From Thioflexithrix psekupsensis (GTDB taxonomy: Bacteria; Pseudomonadota; Gammaproteobacteria; Beggiatoales; Beggiatoaceae), in NCBI RefSeq assembly GCF_002149925.1, contig NZ_MSLT01000001.1, forward strand, positions 62,001 to 126,000: a stretch of DNA of 64,000 nucleotides, in the 5' to 3' direction. The position numbers and the translations under genes were made by a program. Position 1 is the stretch's first letter. Each line of letters starts with the position of its first letter. Of this stretch, positions 1-9,207 are shown one piece after another. The notes under the pieces were generated by a model that was given only the letters and a program-made list of their open reading frames with translations, searched no databases and was not told the origin of the DNA.

Positions 1-401
1 TCCCGATCCAACGCAATACTCCCCAATCCCATTAGAGAATTGGGTGGGGTAATGGTCACCCAAAAACCACTAGAAGAAATGCTAAATGTGACTTCATATT
101 GTTCAGCCATCACTTTGGCAGAATCACTGCGTTTATCGCGCATTTGCTGGTGAAATTCATCCACCCGCAAGAAGACTTGAGCCAAGGCTTCTGCCTCACT
201 GGGCGTGAGTTTTAAACGGCCACCTGTCACACGTTGTGTGGCTTTAAGTATGACATAACTGCCTTCTGGAGTCTTTTCAATGTCCAATGCAGCCCGCCCC
301 GCCGCCGCAATATTCCATGTAAACGTGTATTGACTGACTTCAAAACCCGCCGCCGTCATACTCCACAATCCCAATAGCAACACCATAATGGTTGTTTTCA
401 T
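1..401 (-). CDS. Partial secreted hypothetical protein (3' end off window)
   Basis: The reading frame starts at ATG 401 and stays open to the window edge, so at least 133 residues are encoded and the C-terminus is missing. An AGGAG ribosome binding site lies about 6 bases before the start. The first 19 residues (MKTTIMVLLLGLWSMTAAG) form a typical signal peptide, so the product is probably exported. The mature part has no motif I recognise; it alternates short beta-like stretches with a helical, charged segment near residues 65-90. I do not assign a function. It is divergent from yajC, with about 230 bases between them. Confidence 0.6.
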   Translation of the reverse strand, partial: MKTTIMVLLLGLWSMTAAGFEVSQYTFTWNIAAAGRAALDIEKTPEGSYVILKATQRVTGGRLKLTPSEAEALAQVFLRVDEFHQQMRDKRSDSAKVMAEQYEVTFSISSSGFWVTITPPNSLMGLGSIALDR

Positions 402-630
402 AATACACTCCTATGAATTTTCACAGCACGACTCTCGTTATCCCGACAATTCGCCCATATAACGCGAGGGCGACTTGCCCAAATAGTAGGAAACAGTTTA
501 AATTAAATAGCGTTTAAATTCAAAATGTTATTTTTGCAACCACACAAATTGTACTCAGCTAATGAGCAGACGCAATAAATATGGCATAATGTCAAGTTCA
601 TCTTGCTTAAAACAACAGAAGGAATTTTAG

Positions 631-957
631 ATGGATTTTTTAATTCAACCCGCATTTGCCCAAGACGCAGCCGCTTCTGGTGGTGGTTTAGCCAGTTTAA
701 TACCACTGGTTTTATTATTTGTGGTGTTTTATTTCTTACTCATTCGTCCCCAGACAAAACGAGTAAAAGAACACAAACAAATGGTCGAAGCATTAGCGAA
801 AGGCGATGAAGTGGTCACTAATGGCGGTTTATTGGGTAAAATTACCGAATTAGGAGATAATTTTCTTGTTATCGAAATTGCAACCGGTGTTGAAGTGAAA
901 ATTCAACGCATGTCTGTGGCTGCTGTCTTGCCTAAAGGCACGATGAAAACATTATAA
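631..957 (+). CDS. yajC: Preprotein translocase subunit YajC
   Basis: YajC is the small single-span membrane partner of SecD and SecF in the Sec holotranslocon. The 108-residue product has a hydrophobic segment at about residues 21-41 ending in the family signature FYFLLIRPQTKR, followed by the conserved cytoplasmic part with GDEVVTNGGLLGKI. The length is normal for the family. It is followed at 48 bases by secD and then secF, the standard order. An AAGGAA ribosome binding site lies just before the ATG, and a CATAAT hexamer at 585-590 may be the -10 element of the operon promoter. The queuosine genes often found upstream of yajC are not present here. Confidence 0.95.
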   Translation: MDFLIQPAFAQDAAASGGGLASLIPLVLLFVVFYFLLIRPQTKRVKEHKQMVEALAKGDEVVTNGGLLGKITELGDNFLVIEIATGVEVKIQRMSVAAVLPKGTMKTL

Positions 958-1004
958 AGGCAACCTGTTATTCACCACTTAACCTTTTCTTAGAAGTTTG
1001 TTTA

Positions 1005-2873
1005 ATGAACCAGTATCCTCTTTGGAAATATCTGCTCATAGGTAGCGTTATTTTTATCTGTAGCCTATACGCCCTTCCCAATCTATTTGGCGAAGACCCT
1101 GCCGTGCAAATCTCCCCGCCTTATGCGCGAGATGTCAAAATTGATGACTCGGTGCGTGAGATGGTTGCGGCTAAATTAACCGAATTAAATTTGGAGTTTA
1201 AAGAAATCGAAATGACTCCCGAAAGATTGTTGGTACGTTTTTCTAATACGGATCAGCAATTATTGGCTTATACTGAGTTATTAAAAGCCTTACCGGGATA
1301 TATTGTGGCGCAAAATTTAGCTCCAGCGACACCCTCATGGCTGATTGCTTTGGGCGCGAAACCCATGTATTTGGGATTGGATTTACGCGGTGGGGTGCAT
1401 TTCTTAATGGCCGTGGATATGAAATCGGCTCTTGTTCAAGACGAAGAACGTTATATTAATGATTTTCGTAATGTGTTGCGCGAACAAAAAATTCGCTATC
1501 GAGGAATTAACCGTTTGCCCGGAGAATCTGGGGGCATTCGGCTCAGTTTTAGTGATGCAGAATTGCGAGAACAAGCACGAAAATTTATAGCCAAAGATTA
1601 TTCTGAATTAATGATCACAGAATTTGACGGCACTGATGATTATCAATTGCATTTGCAATTTACTGAGAAAGCCTTAGAGGAAAATCGCCAACAAGCGGTG
1701 GAACAAAACATTACCACTTTGCGTAATCGTGTGAATGAATTAGGGGTTGCGGAACCGATTATTCAACGTCAAGGCACAGATCGAATTGTGGTGCAATTGC
1801 CCGGCGTGCAAGACACTGCCCGCGCTAAGGAAATTCTAGGGGCGACGGCGACATTAGAATTTCGTTTGACCGAAGGCGATATGCAGGCGTGGCAAGAAGC
1901 CCAAAGCAGCGGCCGTGCGCCTGTCAATGCGCGCTTATATCAACGTCGTGACGGCGCACCGGTGTTGTTAAAACGCAGCGTCATCGTGACGGGAGACCAA
2001 ATCAATGACGCGGCTTCAACCATCGATCAACGCTCTGGCAGCCCTGCAACTGTCGTACGATTAGACAGCAAAGGCGCAAACCGTATGTTAGAAACCACCC
2101 GCGACAATGTCGGTAAACCGATGGCAGTGGTTTTTATTGAATATAAAACTGAAACCAGTGTGGTCAATGGACAGGAAGTTAAATCCCGTAAAAAAGTAGA
2201 AGAAGTGATTAATGTGGCCACGATTCAAGAGGCTTTTGGGCGCAATTTTCAAATCACGGGTTTAACCTCAGCCGAAGCGCATAATTTAGCCTTATTATTG
2301 CGGGCAGGCGCATTAAAAGCTCCTATGGAAATCATTGAGGAACGCACCATTGGCCCCAGCTTAGGTCAAGAGAATATTAATCAAGGTTTAATTTCTGTGA
2401 TGATTGCTTTTCTTGTCGTGATGTTTTTCATGTTTTTGCGTTATCACATTTTTGGCTTAATTGCCAATGTGGCATTAATGTTAAATGTGGTGGTATTGGT
2501 GGCTTTATTGTCTTTATTACAAGCGACTTTAACTTTACCGGGGATTGCGGGTATTGTTTTAACGTTGGGGATGGCGGTTGATGCCAATGTTTTAATCTTT
2601 GAGCGTACCCGTGAGGAGATTGCTAATGGCAACAGTCCACAAAATAGCATTACTTCGGGTTTTGATCGGGCATTTACCACCATTTTTGACTCGAATTTAA
2701 CCACTTTGATTGCGGCGTTAATGCTTTTCAGTTTTGGTACGGGGCCGATTAAAGGTTTTGCGATTACTTTATCCTTAGGAATTATTTCATCCATGTTCAC
2801 TGCGATTTTAGTGAGTCGTGGCATTATCAATTATTTCTACGGTAATCGTCGTTTGCAACGTTTGCCTGTTTAA
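1005..2873 (+). CDS. secD: Protein translocase subunit SecD
   Basis: SecD uses the proton motive force to help pull preproteins out of the SecYEG channel on the periplasmic side. The 622-residue protein has an N-terminal membrane span (about 8-26), the conserved GLDLRGGVHF motif near residue 123, a large periplasmic P1 region, and five C-terminal spans. The transmembrane proton-path motif GMAVDANVLIFERTREE lies near residue 521. Length matches gammaproteobacterial SecD. It sits 18 bases before secF and follows yajC, so the three genes are probably one transcript. No strong Shine-Dalgarno sequence is visible before ATG 1005. Confidence 0.97.
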   Translation: MNQYPLWKYLLIGSVIFICSLYALPNLFGEDPAVQISPPYARDVKIDDSVREMVAAKLTELNLEFKEIEMTPERLLVRFSNTDQQLLAYTELLKALPGYIVAQNLAPATPSWLIALGAKPMYLGLDLRGGVHFLMAVDMKSALVQDEERYINDFRNVLREQKIRYRGINRLPGESGGIRLSFSDAELREQARKFIAKDYSELMITEFDGTDDYQLHLQFTEKALEENRQQAVEQNITTLRNRVNELGVAEPIIQRQGTDRIVVQLPGVQDTARAKEILGATATLEFRLTEGDMQAWQEAQSSGRAPVNARLYQRRDGAPVLLKRSVIVTGDQINDAASTIDQRSGSPATVVRLDSKGANRMLETTRDNVGKPMAVVFIEYKTETSVVNGQEVKSRKKVEEVINVATIQEAFGRNFQITGLTSAEAHNLALLLRAGALKAPMEIIEERTIGPSLGQENINQGLISVMIAFLVVMFFMFLRYHIFGLIANVALMLNVVVLVALLSLLQATLTLPGIAGIVLTLGMAVDANVLIFERTREEIANGNSPQNSITSGFDRAFTTIFDSNLTTLIAALMLFSFGTGPIKGFAITLSLGIISSMFTAILVSRGIINYFYGNRRLQRLPV

Positions 2874-2891
2874 TGTGAGAGAAAAAGAATT

Positions 2892-3848
2892 ATGTTTAAT
2901 TTTTTACATCGTTTTGATTACAACTATGATTTTCTCTCTAAACGGAAAATTGCAGTGGCGATTTCTGCCTTTTTGTTTGTTGTTTCCCTATTAGCGATTG
3001 GCTTTCGTGGGCTTAATTTCGGGATTGATTTTACGGGCGGTACGTTGGTTGAAGTTGGCTATACTCAAGCGGCTGAATTGGAGAATATTCGCACGCGATT
3101 ATCGAGTAACGGTTTTAGTGATGCGACGGTGCAGAATTTCGGCTCCTCAACTGAAGTATTAATTCGTCTAGGTATTCATGAAGAATATAATAATGAGCAG
3201 TTAAGCAATCGCGTCTTAGAAATTCTTAAAGATGGCGGTGTCGAAGTGCAAATGCGCCGTGTTGAGTTTGTTGGCCCGCAAGTGGGTAAAGAACTGGTAG
3301 AAGACGGTGGTTTAGCGGTTATTTATACCTTAATTGGTATTTTAATTTATGTGGCTTTTCGTTTTGAATATCGCTTTGCTGTGGGGGCAATTATCGCTTT
3401 GGTACACGATACGGTAATCACGGTGGGTTTATTTGCCGTGACGCACATGCAATTTGATTTAACGGTATTGGCGGCGGTATTGGCGGTGATTGGTTATTCA
3501 TTAAATGATACCATTGTGGTTTTTGATCGGGTGCGGGATAATTTCTTAAAAATGCGTAAGCAAAGCGTAGAAGAAATTGTTAATCGCTCGATTAATCAAA
3601 TGTTAGGGCGAAGTGTCATGACTTCGTTGACAACTTTGTTAGTGTTGATCGTTTTATTTTTATTAGGAGGCGAGTTAATTCACGGCTTTGCGACGGCGTT
3701 AATTGTTGGGATTGTGGTGGGGACATATTCCTCTATCTATATTGCCAGCGTGGCCGCATTGGCATTAGGAATTAACCGAAATGATTTATTACCTCCTGTT
3801 AAAGAAGGTGCGGATCAACCTCCCCAACGTGAGATAGATCAGCCTTAG
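2892..3848 (+). CDS. secF: Protein translocase subunit SecF
   Basis: SecF is the partner of SecD in the proton-driven translocation complex of the inner membrane. The 318-residue product begins with a membrane span (about 20-38), then the GIDFTGGTLVEV motif near residue 44. Five spans follow, with the signature IGYSLNDTIVVFDRVRDN near residue 200. The tail is rich in charged residues and proline, as is usual. It is the last gene of the yajC-secD-secF set: a strong hairpin and T-run follow at 3885-3933. Confidence 0.97.
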   Translation: MFNFLHRFDYNYDFLSKRKIAVAISAFLFVVSLLAIGFRGLNFGIDFTGGTLVEVGYTQAAELENIRTRLSSNGFSDATVQNFGSSTEVLIRLGIHEEYNNEQLSNRVLEILKDGGVEVQMRRVEFVGPQVGKELVEDGGLAVIYTLIGILIYVAFRFEYRFAVGAIIALVHDTVITVGLFAVTHMQFDLTVLAAVLAVIGYSLNDTIVVFDRVRDNFLKMRKQSVEEIVNRSINQMLGRSVMTSLTTLLVLIVLFLLGGELIHGFATALIVGIVVGTYSSIYIASVAALALGINRNDLLPPVKEGADQPPQREIDQP

Positions 3849-3884
3849 TAAAATACACTAAATAAAGGTACTCATGCCACTTTA

Positions 3885-3933
3885 AGAAAAGGGATAACGT
3901 AACTGGAAAAAGTTGTGTTATCCCTCTTTTTTT
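3885..3933 (+). terminator. Rho-independent terminator after secF
   Basis: A 9-bp perfect stem, AGGGATAAC (3890-3898) with GTTATCCCT (3917-3925), closes an 18-base loop. It is preceded by an A-rich stretch and followed by CTTTTTTT. The upstream A-run also pairs with the T-run, so it may work on both strands. It ends the secDF transcript. Confidence 0.85.
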
Positions 3934-3962
3934 CACTCTTAATTATAATAAACGGTATTGTC

Positions 3963-5360
3963 ATGATGTATCATGATTTTTTTGGTTTAAATGCGCCTCC
4001 TTTTAAAATTACGCCAGACCCGCAATTATTTTATACAGGCGGCTATCGCGGTCTAGCTTTAGAAGCCTTAATATACGCCATTTTGCACGGCGAAGGCATT
4101 GTGAAAGTGGTAGGAGAAGTGGGCAGTGGAAAAACCATGTTATGCCGCATGTTAGAGCGAAAATTGCCTGCGTCGGTATTAATTATTTATTTGGCGAATC
4201 CCAGCTTATCGCCAGAGCTAATTCTACATGCAATTGCCTTTGAAATGAATTTGCCCATCTGCACAGAAACAAACCGTTTAGAGGTGATGCGCCATTTACA
4301 ACACAGCTTATTACAACACCACAGCGAAAATCGGCAAGTGGTTATTTTTATTGAAGAAGCGCAAAGTATGCCTGTAGCCACTTTGGAAGAAATTCGTTTA
4401 TTAAGTAATTTAGAAACAGCGCACGATAAATTATTGCAAATTGTTTTATTCGGACAACCTGAATTAGATGAATTATTATCTGCACCGCATATTTGTCAAT
4501 TAAAAGAAAGAATTACACACAGTATTTATTTAATGCCACTGCATGAAAACGACATTCAAGATTATTTATATTTTAGAATGCAATCGGTGGGCTATCGCGG
4601 CTTACCTGTTTTTACTAAAAAAGCCATTCATACTTTATATTATTATTCTCAAGGTTTGATGCGACGCATTAATATATTAGCCGATAAATCGTTATTAGCC
4701 GCTTATATGGATAATCAACAATGTGTTCAAGTGAAACATGTGAAAAGAGCCGCTCAAGACAGCGGTTTTATCGTAAAAACAAAATTTAAATCATTCTCCA
4801 GTTTTATTTTAATAACGGTGATAGCCATTTTAATTATTAGCGCGTTTTGGTTTTTACCACATGGCTCTTATTGGAAGCAATGGTTAGCTCAATATGTCAT
4901 TAAAAATGAACCTCGTGAAATGACGCATCCTGTTGTCATAGAACCCGTGACAGAAACAGTTCAATTAACGCCCATTGAAACAGATATTAAACCTGAGAAT
5001 AAACCCACCGAAACGCCTCCCAATACCATCACAATTACTTTAATATTACCCGAATTATTACAGGAACGCCTTAAAGCCAGTGAATTATGGTTACAAAACA
5101 GCAATTCACAGCACTATAGTATTCAAATTTTGCGTACTTCTTATCAAAAAACAATGGAATTAACACAATTTTTACAGCGAGAAGAATTAGCTCCTTTATT
5201 GCCCACTTTATTTTTATACCATAAAGATCAACAATGGAGCGTTTTTTATGGTACATTTGCTGATGAAAATAGTGCGTTATTAGCGATAAATGAATTGCCC
5301 GAAAATATCCGTCAGAATCGCCCTTATGTGCGGCGTTTATCAACTTTAATGACACCATGA
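3963..5360 (+). CDS. ExeA/MshM-like AAA ATPase with C-terminal SPOR domain
   Basis: The N-terminal half is a cytoplasmic AAA ATPase of the ExeA/GspA type: it begins with the family hallmark YHDFFGLNAPPFKITPDP, has Walker A GEVGSGKT near residues 51-58 and Walker B VVIFIEEAQ near 126-134. A single membrane span lies near residues 278-300. A proline- and threonine-rich linker follows, then a C-terminal domain (about 383-463) resembling SPOR peptidoglycan-binding domains. This plan fits a factor that senses or remodels the cell wall for secretion or pilus assembly. I chose ATG 3963 rather than the GTG at 3915, because the latter lies inside the secF terminator. No secretion or pilus genes are adjacent. 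Confidence 0.85.
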   Translation: MMYHDFFGLNAPPFKITPDPQLFYTGGYRGLALEALIYAILHGEGIVKVVGEVGSGKTMLCRMLERKLPASVLIIYLANPSLSPELILHAIAFEMNLPICTETNRLEVMRHLQHSLLQHHSENRQVVIFIEEAQSMPVATLEEIRLLSNLETAHDKLLQIVLFGQPELDELLSAPHICQLKERITHSIYLMPLHENDIQDYLYFRMQSVGYRGLPVFTKKAIHTLYYYSQGLMRRINILADKSLLAAYMDNQQCVQVKHVKRAAQDSGFIVKTKFKSFSSFILITVIAILIISAFWFLPHGSYWKQWLAQYVIKNEPREMTHPVVIEPVTETVQLTPIETDIKPENKPTETPPNTITITLILPELLQERLKASELWLQNSNSQHYSIQILRTSYQKTMELTQFLQREELAPLLPTLFLYHKDQQWSVFYGTFADENSALLAINELPENIRQNRPYVRRLSTLMTP

Positions 5361-5385
5361 TGAGTGGGATAGGAAAACGATAATT

Positions 5386-5622
5386 ATGAGTGATGAGAGC
5401 ATTTATTTATTATTGTCAATTATTGTATTAAGTCTTTTGCTATTTCCTTTTGTGACGCGCTTAATTTGGATATTAAGTGTACGTCGTTTGCAGCGAAAAT
5501 GGAAACGGGAATTAAACGAAATTGAATTAAAAGGACAATTACAGCGCGCTCGAATAATTAGCTTATTTTTTGTTTTATTTTTCTCGTTTCTTTTTAATGT
5601 CTCACTGCTATACCAAAATTAA
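5386..5622 (+). CDS. Small two-span membrane protein, unknown
   Basis: A 78-residue protein with two hydrophobic segments (about 5-28 and 53-75) joined by a very basic, arginine/lysine-rich cytoplasmic loop (RRLQRKWKRELNEIELKG). It follows the ExeA-like gene by 25 bases in the same direction, so it may be cotranscribed. No family is recognised. Its composition and spacing suggest a real gene rather than a chance frame. Confidence 0.6.
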   Translation: MSDESIYLLLSIIVLSLLLFPFVTRLIWILSVRRLQRKWKRELNEIELKGQLQRARIISLFFVLFFSFLFNVSLLYQN

Positions 5623-5641
5623 GTCATTCATAAAATTTTTC

Positions 5642-5768
5642 TGTCAGAATCAGAATTTACAGAATTTTAGGATTTTCAGAATTAAAGAATAAAAAATCTG
5701 TTTAAAATAAATGACTTGCAAGAATAAATTTTGAAAATTATTTAATTCTGTAAATTCTGATTCTGACA
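5642..5768. repeat. Perfect 25-bp inverted repeat flanking a 77-bp AT-rich core
   Basis: The left arm (5642-5666) begins TGTCAGAATCAGAATTTACA and the right arm (5744-5768) is its exact reverse complement. The arms are themselves built from a repeated CAGAAT(TT) motif, and similar motifs recur inside the core (for example TTCAGAATTAAAGAAT). There is no coding frame within it. Partial relatives of the core occur near 41430-41470 and 37260-37275, so this looks like a dispersed intergenic element, possibly a small non-autonomous mobile element. As RNA it would form a very long hairpin between the small membrane protein gene and the TPR gene. Confidence 0.8.
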
Positions 5769-5817
5769 AAATAAAGGTTTTATAAATCACATCATCTTGC
5801 TATAGGAATTAAATAGG

Positions 5818-6396
5818 ATGGATGAAAAATTTTATCTTTTTTTAAAATGGACAGCGATTAGCATGGCAGTGATGTGGATTGGCTGGACGATTTATGACAG
5901 TTATTTTTCGCATCGCAATCCCGGCGATACGACTTATTTATCAGCGGAATATTCTTTTGCTGATGGTCGTTATCAAGATGCTTTACATGGTTTTAATGAA
6001 GTATTAGCGCAAAATAATGATCATTTTCACGCATTAAGTGGAAAAGCGCGTACTTTATTACGGTTAGAACGTTATTCAGAGGCGTTAATGGCGTTTAATG
6101 ATGTCATTATGCGTGACCCTAATTTTGCGCCTAATTATGCCAATCGCGGCATTTTACATGACCATTTAGGGAATTATGAAAAAGCTCTTGCAGATTATCG
6201 ACATGCCTTGCAACTAGACCCTGATTTAGCCAAAGGGCCGGGCTGGCTCACGCGCTTTTTTCGCTTGCAAACCGAAAAACCCCCCACCATTGCTAGCCGT
6301 GCTGATTATTTGTCGATTCAATTGGCAAAGCCCGCTCATGAACGTGAATTAAAGAAGCCTGAAGAAGATGCTAAACAACGACCTTATCAACAGTAA
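5818..6396 (+). CDS. Membrane-anchored TPR protein
   Basis: A 192-residue protein with an N-terminal membrane span (about 6-28) followed by about three tetratricopeptide repeats between residues 40 and 145, ending in the typical GNYEKALADYRHALQLDP. The C-terminal 40 residues are charged and probably unstructured. TPR domains bind partner proteins; the partner is not known. The 3' end overlaps the ABC ATPase gene by 29 bases, so the two are translationally linked and the protein may assist that transporter. AGGATG at the start gives a close ribosome binding site. Confidence 0.75.
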   Translation: MDEKFYLFLKWTAISMAVMWIGWTIYDSYFSHRNPGDTTYLSAEYSFADGRYQDALHGFNEVLAQNNDHFHALSGKARTLLRLERYSEALMAFNDVIMRDPNFAPNYANRGILHDHLGNYEKALADYRHALQLDPDLAKGPGWLTRFFRLQTEKPPTIASRADYLSIQLAKPAHERELKKPEEDAKQRPYQQ

Positions 6397-7156
6397 ATTA
6401 GACCCTTTAAATCCAGCAATTCATGTTAAGCATTTAAGCAAAACTTATGGTGAATTTAAAGCGGTTAAAAACATTTCTTTTTCGGCGCAATCGGGACAAA
6501 TTGTTGGCTTATTAGGCCCGAATGGGGCGGGAAAAACCACCACATTGCGCCTATTGGCAGGAATTATGGCCATGAGTGCGGGTCAAATTGAAATTTGTGG
6601 TTATGATATTTCTCAACATTTATTTGAAGTGCGGCGGCGTATTGGTTTTCTATCAGGCGATACCCAATTATATCGCCGTTTATCGCCGCGAGAAAATATG
6701 AATTATTTTGGTTTATTGCATCAATTACCGCCCGCACAATTGAAACAACGTATTGAGCAATTAATAGAACAATTTGAAATGCAATCTTTTGCACATCGTC
6801 CAGTTGAGAAATTATCCAGTGGACAAAAGCAACGTGCCAATATTGCCAGAATATTGGTACATCAACCGAGAGTGCTTATTTTAGATGAAATTACTGCTTC
6901 ATTGGATATTATTAGCAGTCAATTTATGATGGACTTTTTAAAACAAGAAAAACAACGTGGCTGTAGCATTTTATTTTCCACCCATATTATGAGTGAAGCA
7001 GAATATTTATGTGATCATATTTTACTGCTATATCAAGGAGATATCTTAGACGAAGGTTCACCAGAACAATTAATGCAACAAAGCCAAGCCGCTAATTTGA
7101 CGGAGGCTTTTTTACACCAAATTAAACATTATTCTCAACAAGGAAATTTGCCATGA
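6368..7156 (+). CDS. ABC transporter ATP-binding protein (NatA-like)
   Basis: The ATPase subunit of an ABC-2 type exporter. It has Walker A GPNGAGKTT near residues 50-58, signature LSSGQKQR near 148-155, Walker B VLILDE near 169-174, and a switch histidine in LFSTHIMSEAE. The 262-residue length is normal for the NatA family. It overlaps the next gene (ABC permease-protease) by 4 bases, which fits a NatA/NatB pair. NatAB systems export sodium or drugs, or act in cell-envelope stress; the substrate here cannot be read from sequence. Confidence 0.9.
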   Translation: MLNNDLINSKLDPLNPAIHVKHLSKTYGEFKAVKNISFSAQSGQIVGLLGPNGAGKTTTLRLLAGIMAMSAGQIEICGYDISQHLFEVRRRIGFLSGDTQLYRRLSPRENMNYFGLLHQLPPAQLKQRIEQLIEQFEMQSFAHRPVEKLSSGQKQRANIARILVHQPRVLILDEITASLDIISSQFMMDFLKQEKQRGCSILFSTHIMSEAEYLCDHILLLYQGDILDEGSPEQLMQQSQAANLTEAFLHQIKHYSQQGNLP

Positions 7157-9207
7157 ACTGGCCACGTCGTTCGATTATTTTAACCATATTTTACACCGAA
7201 ATTTTAAAGGTTATGCGGGATCGTGTGACTTTATTTTTTAGCTTAATTTTACCGTTAATACTGTGGCCTTTATTGGCGTTATTAATGACGCAAACGATTA
7301 TTAATCATTTTTTACGAGTAGAAAGTGAAGTGTCTAAAATTGCGATTATCAGTGATTTACAAAAATTACCTGATAGTTTATTACATGAATTAGAAAATAA
7401 CGATAAATTAACCCTACTCGATGCTTCTCATCCATTGACAAAGGAATTAAATATAGAAAATCGTCAAGGCATAGAGCAAATGATTAATGATCATGAATTT
7501 AATGCGCTATTACTGATTAATCCTATTGATATTATTGAACATGAGAAAATCATTAATTACCATGTTTCTATTCTTTTCGATTCCACCCAAACGGCATCTA
7601 ATAAAGCAGCGAATCGTTTGCGGGAAATATTGAACGAATGGAAAAATAAAGTTGTCACGGATCGTTTAATTCAACAAGGTTTAGCCCAAAGCTATATTGA
7701 ACCATTAACGGTGGTGCGAGAAAATTTAGCCACTTCGCAAAAACAATCGCGTAGCCATTTGGGGGGATTATTGCCTTATGTGCTGGTGATTATGTTGCTT
7801 GTGGGCAGTTTTCACCCTGCGATTGAAGTGACTGCTGGAGAAAAAGAACATGGCACATTACCCACTTTATTATCGACTCCCGTTTATGATGTGGAATTGG
7901 TTTTAGGAAAATATTTTGCGATTGTCTTAATTGCCATTGCCAGTGTCACGGCTAATATTATCGGTATTGCCAGTGTTTTATTTTTTGGTTTGGGACAGAC
8001 GGATTTAAATTTAAGTTTTTCTTTATTAGCTGTTATTTTTTTAATTTTATTGCCATTGGCGTTTTTATTTTCTGCGGCGACAATGAGTGTGGCCGTTTTT
8101 GCTAATAGTTATCGAGAAGGACAAAACTTATTAGCTCCGTTAATGATTGTGGGAATGTTACCTGCATTGACTTCGTTAATTCCTGATTTAGAATTAACTT
8201 TTACGTTAGCCTTGTTACCGGGCTTTAATGTCGCTATTTTAATTAAACAATTATTAATTCAACCGATTGATCCTTTATTGATTTTTTTAACGGTTTTTTC
8301 TAATGCCGTTTTTGCTTTATTTGCTTTAATATTAATCACTAAGATTTTTGCCAGTGAACCTGTTATTTTTGCGGGACAAAGTTTATTGCATCGTTTATTG
8401 TCCTTTAGACCGTATGAAAACCGTTTTCCCACTGCCAATACTGGTTTTTTTATTTATCTCATTCTACTCATTTTAACGTTTTATGCTTCACTGGGTTTAG
8501 CCCGTTTTGGTTTGCATGTTCAAGTGCCAGTTATGCAATTGGGGTTATTTCTTGGATTGCCGTTATTATTAGCGTGGTATTTTCGTTGGCCGATACGCCA
8601 GATTTTTTCTCTTAAAAAGCCGACTTTTATTTTAATTATTGCTGCAATTTTTATTGGGTCTACGGCATGGTTGGCATTGAGTTGGGTGTTGCAATTAACT
8701 CCACCACCGCCCGAATTTACGCAGAAAATGCTTGATTTATTAAGCCTCACCGACAACCAATATAGCTTATTTGTGCATTTGTTGTTAATTGCTTTATTAC
8801 CGGGGCTATGTGAAGAATTTGCGTTTCGTGGTTTATTATTATCCAGTTTTTTACGTCGTTTTTCTCCATTGTGGGCGATTGTTTTAACCGCAATTTGTTT
8901 TGGTTTAGCGCACATGTCTTTATATCGATTTATTCCAACTGCTTTATTAGGTCTTTTATTGGGTTATGTGGTGTGGAAAACAGGATCAATTTGGTTAGCC
9001 GTGATTATTCATACTTTAAATAATGCCAGCACTTTATTAATTACTCGTTATTTATCCGATTCAGAAACGGGACAGATTGTCACTGACATTGAAATTTCGG
9101 GATTATGGGTATTATTGGCGATGATTTTATGTGCGTTGGGGTTGTGGTTAATTTCTGTTTTTTCTCAAGCAAATATTTCCCCATTTTTGAAAAGAGAAGG
9201 GTCATAA
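7153..9207 (+). CDS. ABC-2 permease fused to CPBP intramembrane protease
   Basis: A 684-residue membrane protein in two parts. Residues 1-410 are an ABC-2 type permease of the NatB kind: an N-terminal span, a large extracytoplasmic domain (about 45-200) and six further spans, with the conserved GEKEHGTLPTLLSTP motif. The C-terminal part (about 440-660) is a CPBP/CAAX-type membrane protease with its three motifs: EEFAFR near residue 554, FGLAHMS near 581 and HTLNN near 620. This fusion is known in some NatB-like proteins. Partner of the overlapping ATPase. The start of the next gene directly abuts the stop codon. Confidence 0.88.
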   Translation: MNWPRRSIILTIFYTEILKVMRDRVTLFFSLILPLILWPLLALLMTQTIINHFLRVESEVSKIAIISDLQKLPDSLLHELENNDKLTLLDASHPLTKELNIENRQGIEQMINDHEFNALLLINPIDIIEHEKIINYHVSILFDSTQTASNKAANRLREILNEWKNKVVTDRLIQQGLAQSYIEPLTVVRENLATSQKQSRSHLGGLLPYVLVIMLLVGSFHPAIEVTAGEKEHGTLPTLLSTPVYDVELVLGKYFAIVLIAIASVTANIIGIASVLFFGLGQTDLNLSFSLLAVIFLILLPLAFLFSAATMSVAVFANSYREGQNLLAPLMIVGMLPALTSLIPDLELTFTLALLPGFNVAILIKQLLIQPIDPLLIFLTVFSNAVFALFALILITKIFASEPVIFAGQSLLHRLLSFRPYENRFPTANTGFFIYLILLILTFYASLGLARFGLHVQVPVMQLGLFLGLPLLLAWYFRWPIRQIFSLKKPTFILIIAAIFIGSTAWLALSWVLQLTPPPPEFTQKMLDLLSLTDNQYSLFVHLLLIALLPGLCEEFAFRGLLLSSFLRRFSPLWAIVLTAICFGLAHMSLYRFIPTALLGLLLGYVVWKTGSIWLAVIIHTLNNASTLLITRYLSDSETGQIVTDIEISGLWVLLAMILCALGLWLISVFSQANISPFLKREGS

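Noticed and set aside
603..809. Second open frame overlapping yajC
   Set aside because: Out-of-frame shadow of yajC with no ribosome binding site.
3915..3962. Upstream GTG start of the ExeA-like gene
   Set aside because: It lies inside the secF terminator stem; ATG 3963 gives the family N-terminus.
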